From assembly GCA_004431415.1 (NCBI GenBank), contig QPMI01000247.1, forward strand, positions 1 through 64,000: a stretch of 64,000 nt of DNA, in the 5' to 3' direction. Position 1 is the first letter of the stretch. Each line of letters begins with the position of its first letter. The stretch is from Cyanophora paradoxa (lineage: Eukaryota > Glaucocystophyceae > Cyanophorales > Cyanophoraceae). The notes under the pieces are model-generated. The model saw only the letters and a program-made list of their open reading frames with translations, searched no databases and was not told where the DNA came from. Positions 1-12,661 of the stretch are shown here, piece after piece. The position numbers and the translations under genes are program-made.

Positions 1-1253
1 CTGGTCGACGTAGCGGGCGGTGTCGTTGAACACGCGGAGCATCGGGACGAGGCCGTTGCTGGTGCCATTGGTGCCTGCGAGCGAGCCGCGTGAGCGAGGG
101 CGCAATGCTAGGGCCAAGGGCAAAGTTCAAGGCGTACCGTGGATGTAAGTACCCTGGGCGCGAATGCAGTGGACGGAGAGGCCGATGCCGCCGGCGGACT
201 TGGAGATGATAGCGCAGGACTTGAGGGTATCGTAGATGCCCTCAATGCTGTCGCCCTTCATGTTCACTGCGGTCCGGTCAAATTCAAACGCGAGATTTGA
301 TCTCGGCCGCCGAGGCGCGGCAGAGCGTGCGGGCGCACCGAGGAAGCAGGAAGACATCTGCGGGCGCGGGGTGCCCGCGTTGAAGATGGTCGGGGACGCG
401 TGGGTGAAGTACTTCTCGGACATGAGGTTGTAGGACTCGATCGCAGCCTCGATGTCAGCGCCGTGGATGCCGACAGCGACGCGCATGAGCATGTGCTGCG
501 GGCGCTCGACGACCTGCAAGCGCGTGCCTTAGCCTTGGGGGCGGGGGACCAGCGCGTGCCGCATGCGGACCTTGTTGTGCACGCGGCAGAGGTAGGAGCG
601 CTCAAGCGTCTTGAAGCCGAAGTAGTCGTAGTTGAAGTCGCGGTCGTAGATGATGGCAGAGTCGAGCTGCTCGGCGTTCTTCATGATCACCTCGTAAGTC
701 TCGTCGCCGATCAGCTTGCGGCGCTCGCCGGTCTTCGGATCCTTGTGGTCATAGAGAAGCTTCACTGCGCGAGCGCACGCGCGGGGAGGGCGAGGCGTCA
801 GGCCGGACTTGGAATTTGAATTTGGGGAGAGCGCCCGGCCGCGGCCGCAGCGAGAGCGGAGCGCACCAGTCTCAGAGAAAGACTTCTTGGTGTTCTTCTG
901 AAGGTTGGAGATGGCGATGCGGGCCGCCAGGATGCCCATGTCGGGGTGGGTCGCCGCCATGTACGCGGCGGTCTCGGCGGCGAGCTCATCGAGCTGGGAG
1001 GTGGTCACGCCGGGATAGACACCAGCAATGACCTGCGTAAAGGCACGCGCGAGCCCGGGAAGGCGTCAGATTTTTGAATTCGGCGCCGCGAAAGATCACT
1101 TCAGGCGAAGCGGCGAGGCGAGCGCACCTTCTGCGCGATCTTCGCGACGTCTACGAAGTCATTGTTGAGGCCATAAGACAGCCTGTTGATGCGGGCCGTG
1201 ATCTTGTCGAACTTCACGGACTCCTTCCGCCCGTCGCGCTTGAAGACGAACAT
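1..1253 (-). CDS. RNR1: Ribonucleoside-diphosphate reductase large subunit, N-terminal part (cut by window edge)
   Basis: Class I ribonucleotide reductase R1 makes deoxyribonucleotides from ribonucleoside diphosphates in the cytosol. The start at 1253 gives an ATP-cone beginning [19 protein letters not shown]. Later exons read [80 protein letters not shown] (first redox-active Cys), [20 protein letters not shown] and finally [20 protein letters not shown] at the edge. At least five short introns interrupt this stretch; for example one begins at about 1126 and ends with GCAG at about 1034. Only about the first 300 residues are present, so the radical and active-site C-terminal half lies outside the window. 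The family call is certain; exon ends are by eye. Confidence 0.95.
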
Positions 1254-2237
1254 CTCGCTGCAGCTGCTGTGCTGGGCGCGGGCTGCGCTTGAGCGGCTGC
1301 GGAGAGGTTGCTGAAGCTCGGGGACGGCGTGCGGGAGCCGGTCTGCTCCGCTCCTGGCAAAATTCAAATGACGGGGGGACCGTGCCTCGAGCCTTTTTGA
1401 ACGTGGTCGATTTGGGTACGTGCGCTTCGGGCCAACCCCGTTGCGAACTGGCCGCGCCGGTCCGCTTTCCGCGGCGCCGTAGCCGGGCGGCGCATCGTCC
1501 CCCGGGACAGCGGAGCAGTGAGCACATACGTGCACAGCTCGCCGCTCGCGCCGCCCGCCTTCCAGGCTCGCGGCGCGCTCGCGGTCCGGCAGCTCCGTGA
1601 GCTATAGCTAGCTCTACTCCAGGGCTGCCGCCAAACTCGCCGGGCGCGCAGAGGATTGCAGGGGAGCCGGTGAGTCCCGCTTTTGCGATTCGGGGTCGTC
1701 CGCTGACTGCCGCCGCGGAGGGACCAGACCTCTGCACGCGCTTCCGCACGGCGCCTTCCCCCGTTGATCATAACCCGCCGCGCTGATCATAACCCGCGAG
1801 CCTTGAGTGTCTGCTCGCCGCAGCGCCGCCGCGACGCCGCTCAGCGGCAGCAGGTTTCTGCGTAACTCGCGCGCGTCGCCGGCCGGGCGCCGCCGGCGCT
1901 ATCTCCGTCATCAGTACGGCTGCAGCTGCGGGGCGGCGGCGCCGAAGGAGGCGGGAGGGCAGGAGGCGGGCGCTGCCGCAGTGCTGAGGCGGACTGGCGC
2001 GCGTGGCTGCCGCCCTTTCCCACCCGGCATTGTCCCTCGCCAGCGCTCGGCCGCGGGCTCGCCGACTTCGCCTCCACTCCGTTCCCGGCCCGCGCGGCCC
2101 CCGGTTCCCAGCCCCGCGGCCGCGCCCCCGGCTCTTTTGAGCTGCTCTGAGATTTACTGTACAGTACACCCATCGCATCAAGCAAGAGCCGGCCTTGAGC
2201 CGGCCGCAGGCTGACTCGGGGCCCGCCGGAGCGCCAG
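1254..2237. other. Spacer upstream of RNR1
   Basis: This GC-rich stretch lies between the RNR1 start and the 3' end of the next minus-strand gene and should hold the RNR1 promoter. It contains a 14-base direct repeat, TGATCATAACCCGC, at 1765-1778 and 1784-1797, and a palindromic ACTGTACAGT near 2156. Open frames here have shadow-like composition and I see no supportable gene. Confidence 0.5.
1765..1797. repeat. 14-base direct repeat upstream of RNR1
   Basis: TGATCATAACCCGC occurs twice with a 5-base gap, about 510-540 bases upstream of the RNR1 start codon. AT-rich words are rare in the GC-rich surroundings, so this could be a paired protein-binding site or a small tandem duplication. No function is shown by the sequence. 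Confidence 0.5.
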
Positions 2238-5200
2238 CTAGAGCTCGGGGGCGGCCCCGCCAAAGTCCAGGGACTGCGCCCGCGGCGAGTCCGGCGGCGC
2301 GGCGTACCCCCGCCGCCCCTCCGCCTCCCGCCGGGCCCCGCCTGCGGCCGCGGGCGGGGCGGTCAGCGGACAGGGAGCGAAACGAAAGGGAAGGCGTGGC
2401 GCACCGGCTCCTGCGGGGATGCTTGAGATCGGGGGCGAGCGGCGCCCCGCGGCCGGCGCCGGGGCGACGGGCGCCGGCGCGTACTCGCCGCCGCCGGCCG
2501 CGGGCTCGGGCCGCTGGATGCGGCGCGCGGCGGCCAGGAAGAAGGCTACGGAGAGGAAGCAGGCGGTCAGGGCGGCCGCCGGGCCCAGCCGGAACTCGGC
2601 CCCCGCCCCGCCGTTCGCCTCCGCCTCCTCCTCCTCGCCCAGCTCCGCGCGGCTGAGCTTGGCCCCGGTCCGCGCCTCCTGCCTGAGGGGGTGCCCTAGG
2701 TCCGCCCGCCGCAGAACGCCGAACGCCGCCGCGTAGTACTCCCGCGCCCGGCCGGGGCGCCCCAGGGCCGCGGCGGCCCGGGCCGCGCCCACCTGCGGGG
2801 GTGCGAGACTGAGAAGAAGAAGGGGGCGCGCATTCGAAGCGACTGGGCGCACCAGCGAGTTGGGCCGGTCGGGGAGGGTACGCAGCGCGCGCGAGAACGC
2901 ATCCAGCGCCTCCCTGTACCGCCCTGCGATACCCTTTCAGAGGGGGAAGGGGAGCGGAGGACGGGGGGTACGCCGCGCACGTCCCTCGAGGAGGGCGGCT
3001 CCGAGGAGCTCGTTGCTGGGGGCGAGCGGGACTCGCGGGGGCTCGCAGGGCACGTACCCCGCCGCCGCCTCCTCCGCGGCCGCCCGCCTCAGCAGCTCCT
3101 GCTCGGGATCAGGGAGGGGTAGGGAGGGGGAGGGGGGTACGAGGCGCGCCGTGCGGCGGGCGAGGTCCTCCCCGCGGGCGGCGGCGAGAACCTGGGGCGG
3201 CTCAGCTCGGATCGGATCGGATCAGGTAGAATCTGAGCGGGCCTGGAGCCTGGTGGCCTCGAGGGCGCGGGCGAGCGGCGCGTGGGCCCGCCGCACGGCG
3301 CCGGCGAGGGCGGCGAGGCGGGCGGCCGCCGCCTCGACCGAGTCAACGGGCCCGCACGCCGGCGGCGCCGCATCCTGCATCGCGTTAAGGAAGCCAGAGA
3401 GCAGAGAAAAGGGAGGAGGCGGCCGCGGGCGGCGGCGCACGGCGCCCGGCTCGAGGCTCAGGAGGGCGCACGCCTGCGCGACGGCCCCCGCCGCCTCCTG
3501 CGACCAGACGCAGTTCCCGACCTGCCGCGGGGCGGGGTCAGGGGCCTTGGGGGGCGGACGGGTACGCGAACGAACGAACGCACCAGGCGGGCGCCGCAGC
3601 CGGCCCCGACCTCCTCTGCGCCCAGTGAGGCCTCTCCTTCTCGAGCTTCCTCCTCCTAACTTCCCAGAGCGCACCGAGGAGGGAGGCGGGGACGGCGTGG
3701 AGGGGCGGGGGCCAGGCGGGGGCCGGGAGGTCCGCCCGTCGCACGCCCAGCGCCCCCAGCGAGAAAGCCTCGGCCACCTGGGGAAGAGGAGCGCGGGAGA
3801 TAAGCTCGGGCTCCTAGCTAAGCGTGGAGGAGCCACGCGGAGCAGGAGGAGGAGGAGGAGCGGCGGCTCGCAGCTAAGCGTCCTGCGGGGCGGGCGGGGG
3901 CGGGGGCGGGGGCGGGCCTCGCGGGCAGAGACGACGGCGAGGCGAAATTTCACGAAGAGGTCCATCCCCCCCGGGTCCTGCCCGGCGCCCCCGGCGTCAC
4001 CTCGCGCCCCGCGAGGCTCAGCCAAGGGAAGGCGAGGCTCAGTCGTACCCCGGCGCGGCCGATGGCGGCGCGCCGCTGGGCGGCGGCCCGCACCCAGCGG
4101 CCCCGGGCCACCTCCGCGTAGTGCAGGAACTCTGTACCCCGGCAGACGGGGAAAGCGGGGGTCAGAAGGCGGACGGGGGAAGTGGGGGCTTCGAGGAGTC
4201 GAACCCGAGGAGTGGCCGGCGTTGGCGGCGACGAGGGGCGCGTAGCAGCCGAGGGCGCCGCCCTCGGCCGCCGCCAGAGACTCCAGGTTCTGCTCCGTCG
4301 CCGCGTGGATGCGGTCCGCCGTCCGCAGCGACCCGTGGCTCTGCGGCGGCGGTGAGGCGAAGGCGGAGGAGGAAAGGTGAGAAGGGTAGGCGAGCCGCTC
4401 GCCTCCATGTGGAGCGCATGGACGGAGTCGGGCGCCGCCCTAGAGAGTAGTTCGAAGGAGCGCCGTGGGCGTTAGACAAGACGCGAGATGGGAGGGCGTG
4501 GGCATGCGCAGGGCGCGCGCACCGGGCGAGGCGGCGGGCGCGGCGGACGAGCTCGCCCGGGGCGAGGCGGGCGTGCCCCATGTAGTCGTGCATGCACAGG
4601 TGCAGCGCCCTGCGCACGCCCGCCCGCCGCGGCCGCTCGGGGCCCGGGGGGAGGGGCGCGGGGGGGTACCGGCGCGTGCGTACGCGGCGTTGGCGCCGTT
4701 GGAGGCCGCGAGGGCCTCCTCGGTGATGCGGGCGACCCGCCCGGCGACCTCCCCCGCGTAGTCGTAGCCGACGTACCTGCGCGGGTCGCGTGAAGGCTGA
4801 AGGGGGAGCTTAGTTCAAGCTAACTCCAGCTCAAGCGCACTCGGAGCGGGCGTTGCCAAGAAGGACGAAGCCGAGCTGCACGGAGAGCTCGAGCGGGGCG
4901 CCCGCGCCGACCAGCTCCGCCAGCGCCGCCCCGTACCTGCCGGATCAAATTTAAAGGGCCGAGGCGCGGGGCGGGGGGCGGGGCCGGACCCCTGGGGATC
5001 GGGCTCTTGGCCGGGCGGGAAGAGCCGCCGCGCCGCGGAGATGAGTCCGGCGTCGAGGCGGCCGGCGGTCGGCCGCGCCCCCACCATCTCGTCGTACGCG
5101 CGAAGGTGCTCGTCGGCACCTTGGCCGCCGGATTGCCAGATCGCCTGGAAGGCTGCGGACGAGCGGTGAGCGCCCGCTTGGAGCGCCGCGCGCTCGTTCG

Positions 5201-5629
5201 CGGTCGCTGGGAGCGGGCGCGGGCGCGCTGGAGACTGCTGCGCCAAAGAAGGCCGCGGCGCAAGTCGCGGGATCGCCGTGCGTGTAGGCCCACACTGACC
5301 AGGAGAGAGCGTTAACGGGACGCCGGCCAGGCGCAAACGCTCCCGCACCGAACGCCTGCTCCGCGACTCCGAACTGACCGGGAGAGAGCGTTAACGGGAC
5401 CGCCGGTGATGCGCAAACGCTCTCGCACCTCGAAGACGCCGAGCGCTGCCATCGCAAAGGTAAACTCCGGCTCCCGCCCGGCGCACGGTGCGGCGGCGAA
5501 GTCCCACAGGACGCCGCGCTGCCCGAAGTCCAAGTCGATCGGCGGCCTTGACGAGCAGCTTGGGCGGGCCGCGGCCGCGCCGAGCAGCAGCAGCATCGCG
5601 AGCAGCGCCCGCAGCTGGAGCGGGCACAT
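2238..5629 (-). CDS. Signal-peptide TPR-like protein with C-terminal membrane segment
   Basis: The start at 5629 gives a clear signal peptide (MCPLQLRALLAMLLLLGAAA). Exon 1 ends in VFE at 5429; a 25-base microexon (5349-5373) and the next exon then splice to FGVAEQAFVWAYTHGDPATC. Later exons include YVGYDYAGEVAGRVARITEE, ALHLCMHDYMGHARLAPGEL, NLESLAAAEGGALGCYAPLV and a helical pair, YREALDAFSRALRTLPDRPN then VGAARAAAALGRPGRAREYY, which has the classic TPR pattern. A hydrophobic segment (AAALTACFLSVAFFLAAARR) near the C terminus looks like a membrane anchor. The whole resembles bacterial-type secreted TPR proteins, so it should sit in the secretory pathway or at the cell surface. Function is unknown. 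There are about a dozen introns, and the 3' end (stop at 2238) is the least certain part. Confidence 0.6.
5295..5428 (-). repeat. Two adjacent near-identical introns (55 and 54 nt) flanking a 25-nt microexon
   Basis: On the minus strand the intron at 5428-5374 and the intron at 5348-5295 share almost the whole sequence. Both start GTGCG-GAGCGTTTGCGC, contain CCCGTTAACGCTCTCTCC and end GGTCAG. Between them is a 25-base exon (5373-5349). Removing both introns restores one reading frame across exon 1, the microexon and the next exon. They differ at only a handful of positions, so the duplication is recent. Confidence 0.8.
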
Positions 5630-6262
5630 CGTGCCTCGCGTACCCAGGAGAGTACCTGTTCCGCTACCCCCCAACAAGAATGGCCGAGAGTAAGATGGCA
5701 TCCGAGAAGCGCTCGCGCCCCGGCTCGGGCCGGAAGACCGTTGACCTCGGCGGCGAGAATCTGCGTGGGTGCGTCGGCCCCGCGGCGCGGCCAGAGCCGA
5801 CTTGGCCTCTGACTCCGCGGCAGCCTTCTGTTCACCTTCCGAGCTTCCGACAAGGTCCGCGTGCCGCCTTTGGCGCACGTACACGCTCGCCGCCGTTCCC
5901 GGGCGCGCCGCGGCGCCATGCAATGCGGAAATATGCCCGTGCACGTTCGCTTTCCGACCGCGGCCAACGCGTAGACCGAGGCAGGGCGTGCGGATGCTCT
6001 GGATCTTCTCTCCGCCGTGGTGCGCCGTTTTACGCAAGCGCGGGGCCTCGGCCTTTTCTCCTTGAGTGGCGCCGCTCTCCGAGCTCACCGACGCTCGCAG
6101 ATCAAGAACAAGGAGGAGACAAGCGGTGCGTGTATTCGCATGCTCACGCCGCGCCGCGCCTCGCCCGTTCTGTTCTCGTGTGCGCTAGCGCGCGCATGGG
6201 TCGCGTGCTGGCGTCGCGATCTGAGCTTCACTTAGCTTACACGGAGCTCCACTGGCCCCACG
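5630..6262. other. Divergent spacer between the TPR-like gene and the next plus-strand gene
   Basis: About 630 bases separate the two start codons, which point away from each other, so this is a likely bidirectional promoter region. I see no TATA box at a fixed distance and no supportable coding sequence. Confidence 0.4.
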
Positions 6263-7499
6263 ATGGCTCCACCTTCGTCGAGACGCCGGGCCTCGGTTCG
6301 CCGCGCTGCGCCGTGGCGCCGGACAATTCTTGACGGCCACGCAGACCCCGTGCAACTGGCGAAGGACATTCTGAAGTACGAAAGCACGATCGGGCGCGAC
6401 GAGCAGATCGCTCTCGTGCAGCGCGTCATCCCGATTCTGTCTTCTTGCAAGACAGATCTGGAGAGCCTCAAGGTGCCTCGCCCTGGCGAGCCCTCGGCCG
6501 CTGTCGCTAACCTCGAGCACCCGCAGACTGTCGCGACGAAGCTCAGCGGCGAGTACTTCAAGAAGGACGAGGTCATGCCGAAGCGCACGGTGCGCTCGAG
6601 CACCTAACGATCGATCGGGATCCTCATCTGAACGCGCCGCTGCCCGCAGTTCTCGGTCGTCTTCGACAGACACGGCCACAACGTGCCCCTGCACGACCAG
6701 GAGGTCCGCGCGCTTTTCAGATGTCCACGCCGGCGCCGGATCAATTCTCCGGATCTGCCCGCAGGTGAAGACGGAGGTCGGGAACGCCATTTCGCCGGAC
6801 TGGACGGCCGACCTGACGAACCCCGTGCGCTCCATCATCGTCGAATCCTTCTCGGTGCGCTGAGCGATCGACGCCGCCGCCGCGCGCCGCCGCCTCGGCC
6901 GCCGATTGCAGCGCGGCTGACTCGGACGAACGGTCGTCCAGGACGTGTCGCTGGTGGGCGTCGTGGACGAGTGAGCGCGCCTGCGCGGCCGCGGCCGTCG
7001 ACGTCGCGCCTGACTGCGCCCAGCTACCCCTCGCTGATGCACTTCAACCTGCGCAAGGCGAAGGAGGTGCGTGCGCTGCTGCGCGCCCGCACCGGGGCCT
7101 GTCGCGCGCTCACACCGAAGAACAGAGCGGCCTCGAGGCGCAGGCGCCGGTGGAGGCCGAGAAGAAGGCAGGCAGCGCCGCTCCGCCTCCGCCCTCCATA
7201 GCGCCGCCGCCGCGCCTGACGGCCGCGGGCGCCGCAGGAGGCGGAGACGACGCCGATGGACGCGACGAAGGAGGCCGTGCCGGAGACGACGACGGCTCTG
7301 GAGAAGGAGGTGGAGAAGGAGAAGGAGACCGTCCCCGAGTCCACGTCGGCCCGCAAGGTGCGCCGCGCAGCGCCGCCCGCGGAGCCGGTTCGATACCGGC
7401 GCCGCGGCCCGCGCCTGATCATGAGGCGCGGGGCCCCGCGCGCAGGAGAAGGAGACGCCGGTGGTGGAGGGTGCCAAGACGGAGGGCGTCGAGGCCTAG
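6263..7499 (+). CDS. Unrecognised protein with acidic Glu/Thr-rich tail
   Basis: I do not recognise this family. Exon 1 carries a helical region (VQLAKDILKYESTIGRDEQI, then LVQRVIPILSSCKTDLESL). Later exons splice cleanly at GTGCG/GCAG sites: FSVVFDRHGHNVPLHDQE, VKTEVGNAISPDWTADLTNP, DVSLVGVVDD joined to YPSLMHFNLRKAKE, then a low-complexity acidic tail (TTTALEKEVEKEKETVPEST) ending KTEGVEA and a stop at 7497-7499. Frame preservation over six or more introns supports a real gene. The start at 6263 is the first ATG in frame, and the Arg-rich first 20 residues could be a targeting sequence or untranslated. No signal peptide or membrane segment is seen. Confidence 0.5.
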
Positions 7500-8548
7500 G
7501 TCGCCCGGCCCGGGGCCAATGGCTCGGCCGCCGGCGCCGCCGGCGGCAGCTCGCGGCCCCGGATCCGAGCTCGAGGCTAGGCTCGCCGCGCACACCCCCG
7601 CCCCTCCTCGGGCTGTAAATACTGTCAAAGCGAGCTCTCTCAGCCTTGTCGGGATTGAATCTATATCTCCGGCTTGCTGCCGCCCGAGCTCTATAGCTAG
7701 ATTAATATTGATGCATGTGGGCTTCACCCCAGTTCTCCGAGGGTTTTCCGAGGGTTCTCAGAGCCTCGGAGCTGGGGGGGAGCTAGGCCCGATCGCGAGG
7801 GCACCGTGCACGCCGCCATGGCCGCCGGGCCACTGGGCCATGCATGCGCAGGCCCTGACTCAGTGAGGCCGCCGCCGCCGTCACGTGCACCAACGCCGTG
7901 ACGCGCGCGGGGCCTACTAGGCTAATTCCCGAGTCCGTCAGCTTTCCGTGGCGATGCTCATGATCCGGCGGAGGCTTCAAGCCCACTGCCAAGTGCAAAG
8001 CCCTGAGCCTCGGAGGCTCAGATCATGAACGTTAACGTTACTAGCTATAGTTACCCATTGAACTGCAGCCTCATGATCAGATCTAGAGTAACCTGGCCCC
8101 GGGCCGCGGATTAAGCTGCAGTCAAGTATTAAGCTACCGTCTTGCATGCTCAGCTGCAGCTCTCGACGGACTTAGCTTTAGCGCCACAGCCAGCGCTTGC
8201 GCCCGCTCTACGGACCGCCTCCTCGAGAGATCTAGCCTATTTGGCTAGCAAGTGCGCTGCGCCGCGCCGATCTAGGTCGACGTCGGCATTTAGATCTAGA
8301 GGCCGTGACGGGAAAGACCAAAGAGGCCCGGGCCTCCGATGTGGGCGCTGGCTGGGCGCTGGGACCGGGGGTGCGCGGTGCGCCATCGGCGGCCGCGGTT
8401 CAGAGGGCACGGGAAGGGAGCACAGGGCCGGCGGGGGGCTGGGTAGAAGGACCGGGTGGGAGATTAGGCCGCGCCGCTGCGCACCGCAATCGAGTCAGAC
8501 GGGGCGGCGAGAGGACGACGGGCCGGTGCGGCGGGGGGGCTCAGCGGC
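7500..8548. other. Convergent 3' spacer, AT-richer and palindrome-rich
   Basis: This is the region between the stop of the plus-strand gene and the stop of the next minus-strand gene. GC content is visibly lower than in the genes. It is full of short palindromes and CTAG/CATG words (AACGTTAACGTTACTAGCTA near 8029, GATCTAGATC-type words near 8290) and contains TGACTCAGTGAGGCC at about 7857, a word that recurs in expanded form near 27911. No coding sequence is supportable. Confidence 0.5.
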
Positions 8549-8939
8549 TCACGCTGGGGGCAGGACTTGGTCGGCGCGGAAGGGGCGGAACCAGTCGCGC
8601 GGGTGGAGGTGCCCGGAGCCGCCCCCGGCGAGCCCGGGCTGCTCGTAGAGCAGGAGGACGTCCTCGTCCTCGAACAGCAGCTCGCCCAGGAGGCCCAGGT
8701 CGTCGCATCCGCTGCGGAAAATTATCGTGAGGTCGGGAAGAGTGCGGTGGCGAGGCCGGGAGTGCGAGCGGACCTGCGGGGGAGGGCCTCGTAGGCGCCC
8801 TCGGAGTGCAGGATCGAGTCCGAGTCGAAGCTGTTGATGACGTTGTGGAGGACCATCTCCTCCCCCCTGCGCGCGCCGGGCGGCCGCGGTAAGGCGAGGC
8901 TGCGGGGCTCGGAGGGGCTGGAGCTGGGGCTAGGGCTGG

Positions 8940-8989
<50 letters not shown>

Positions 8990-10270
8990 CGGGCGGGGCG
9001 CGTACGTGCAGGTGGCCTGGGCGCGCGCCCGCACTCCAGCTCGCGGAGGAGGCGGCGGAGGGCGTCGACGTAGGCGCGGGCCCAGGAGGCCTTCCGTGCG
9101 AACGGCAGCGCCACCTCGGGCAGGTCGGCCGCCAACTCGAACTCGTACCCCCCCTCGGGCCCCTCCAGCGCCTCCGTGAGCATGTCCTCCAGCACGGTCC
9201 CGTGCCAGTGGAGCCGGAAGGCCAGCCGCGGGGACAGGCCCTCCTCGCCCGCCGCGGCCCAGCGGGTCGCGCGGCCGTCGCCCGCCGGGCGCGGCGGGCG
9301 CGGCCCCGGGTAGTGCGAGGCGTAGTTTTGCGAGCCCCGACCCGCCGCCGCCGCCGCTGCTGCTGCTGGTGCTGCTGCTCCCGCGTGCTGCCCTTGCGGC
9401 GCTGCAGCCGCCGGGAGGACTTGGTCGGCGCGGAAGGGGCGGAACCAGTCGCGGGGGTGGAGGTGCCCGGGGCCGCCCCCGGCGAGCCCGGGCTGCTCGT
9501 AGAGCAGGAGGACGTCCTCGTCCTCGAACAGCAGGTCGCCCAGGAGCCCGAGATCGTCGCAGCGGCTGCGCGGCGGCGTCAGACGGCGACGACGGATCGG
9601 CGGCGCGCGCGCGCCTCTCCGGGAGCTCCTCGTACGCCGGGTCCTGCTCGGCGCCGCCGCCCTCGGCCTCGCGGATGATGCAATGCAGCGCCATCTCCTC
9701 CGCCCTGCGCGACCCCGCGCGTTACTCGCGTCGACGTCGCAGGCTCGAAGCGCCAGCGGACGAGCTCGAGCGTACGTACGTGCAGGTTGGCCTGGGGACG
9801 CGGCCGCACTCCAGCTCCCTGAGCAGACGGCGGAACGCATCGATGTACGCGCTCGCCCAGGCCTCGTTCGTCGTCCAGGGGCGCGCGACCTCCGGAAGGC
9901 CGGCCGTTTCCGTGAAGCTGTACATGTCTGGATTGTCGGCGTCGACCTCGTACCGAAGCGCGGCCTGTAGCGTGTCCTCCATCATCGAGCCATGCCAGTG
10001 CAGGGAGAACGCCATCCGAGGACCGAGGAACAACTCGGCGCCCTCGTCCTCGAGTTCGTCCTCCTCGCTTTCATCGCTGTCCTCGCCGCGGCGGCGGTCG
10101 CCGCCGTCGGGGACTGGAAACAGGCTGTCCCACGGAATGGTATCCGTCTCGACCGGCCGGGGCGGCCGCGAGCCGGGATAGTGCGCCGTGAAGTCCTCGT
10201 CCTGCGCGGCCGCCGGCGCCGGCGCTGGCGACGCCGTTCCATTTCGTCTTCTACGCTGGCCGCGACTCAT
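8549..10270 (-). CDS. Protein with two tandem copies of an unknown domain
   Basis: I do not recognise the family. The start at 10270 gives [11 protein letters not shown]. Each domain copy is spread over three exons in the same order: (1) a start like [11 protein letters not shown], then [13 protein letters not shown] and [17 protein letters not shown]; (2) EEMALHCII or EEMVLHNVI, acidic, ending in YE-LP-R; (3) [20 protein letters not shown], then EQPGLAGGG and [13 protein letters not shown]. Copy 1 occupies about 10270-9410 and copy 2 about 9340-8549; copy 1's third exon runs straight into copy 2's first through an Ala/Gln linker. Intron positions match between copies. The third exons are nearly identical in DNA, while the first exons are much more diverged. 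The protein is acidic and Pro-rich with no signal peptide, probably nuclear or cytosolic. Confidence 0.7.
8941..8989. repeat. 49-base uninterrupted G run (C-tract in sense of the host gene)
   Basis: An unbroken run of 49 G on the plus strand lies inside the intron of domain copy 2 of the minus-strand gene, so it is a C-tract in the transcript. The equivalent intron in copy 1 has no such tract, so the run grew after the duplication. Its exact length may be affected by sequencing slippage. Confidence 0.9.
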
Positions 10271-10380
10271 CTCCGGATCCGCTCTCTAGGAGCCGGGCAG
10301 TTTTTTCACCGCCTGTACCCGACTCGATTCGCCCGTACCCGGGGAAGGAGCTCGTCCAGCGCGCCGAGCGATCAGGGAGG
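10271..10380. promoter_or_regulatory. Compact bidirectional promoter region for the duplicated-domain gene and RPT2
   Basis: Only 110 bases separate the start codons of two divergent genes (minus at 10270, plus at 10381). Any core promoters must lie here or overlap the 5' ends. It includes CGGGCAGTTTTTTCACCG, one of few T-runs in the area. Promoter function is inferred from geometry only. Confidence 0.45.
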
Positions 10381-12417
<2,037 letters not shown>

Positions 12418-12586
12418 GCCCCCGCCCGCGCGTGCTGCTCGTGCGGCGCTGTACACGTAATTCGGACACGAGCGCAACTGCTGCGAGTGTGCGCGCGGGT
12501 CGCGATCGGGTGGGCGGGCGGAAGGGGGGGAAGAGAACGGGGGGGGGGGGAGGGGGAGGGACCGGGGTGCAGAGCACACCCGCTCA

Positions 12587-12616
12587 TCCGCTCATCCGCT
12601 CATCCGCTCATCCGCG
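12587..12616. repeat. Short tandem repeat of CTCATCCG
   Basis: Four near-perfect copies of the 8-base unit CTCATCCG lie 170-200 bases after the RPT2 stop and shortly before the next plus-strand gene. A G-rich run (12539-12559) precedes it. It is a simple microsatellite-like tandem repeat. Confidence 0.85.
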
Positions 12617-12661
12617 CGATCCTTCTGCTGCGTCCTCTCAGCACTCAATTGCAAAGAATCA

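Noticed and set aside
2860-4245. 461-residue open frame on the plus strand over the TPR-like gene
   Set aside because: Arg/Ser/Gly-rich shadow; the minus-strand exons have splice-joined TPR-like helices.
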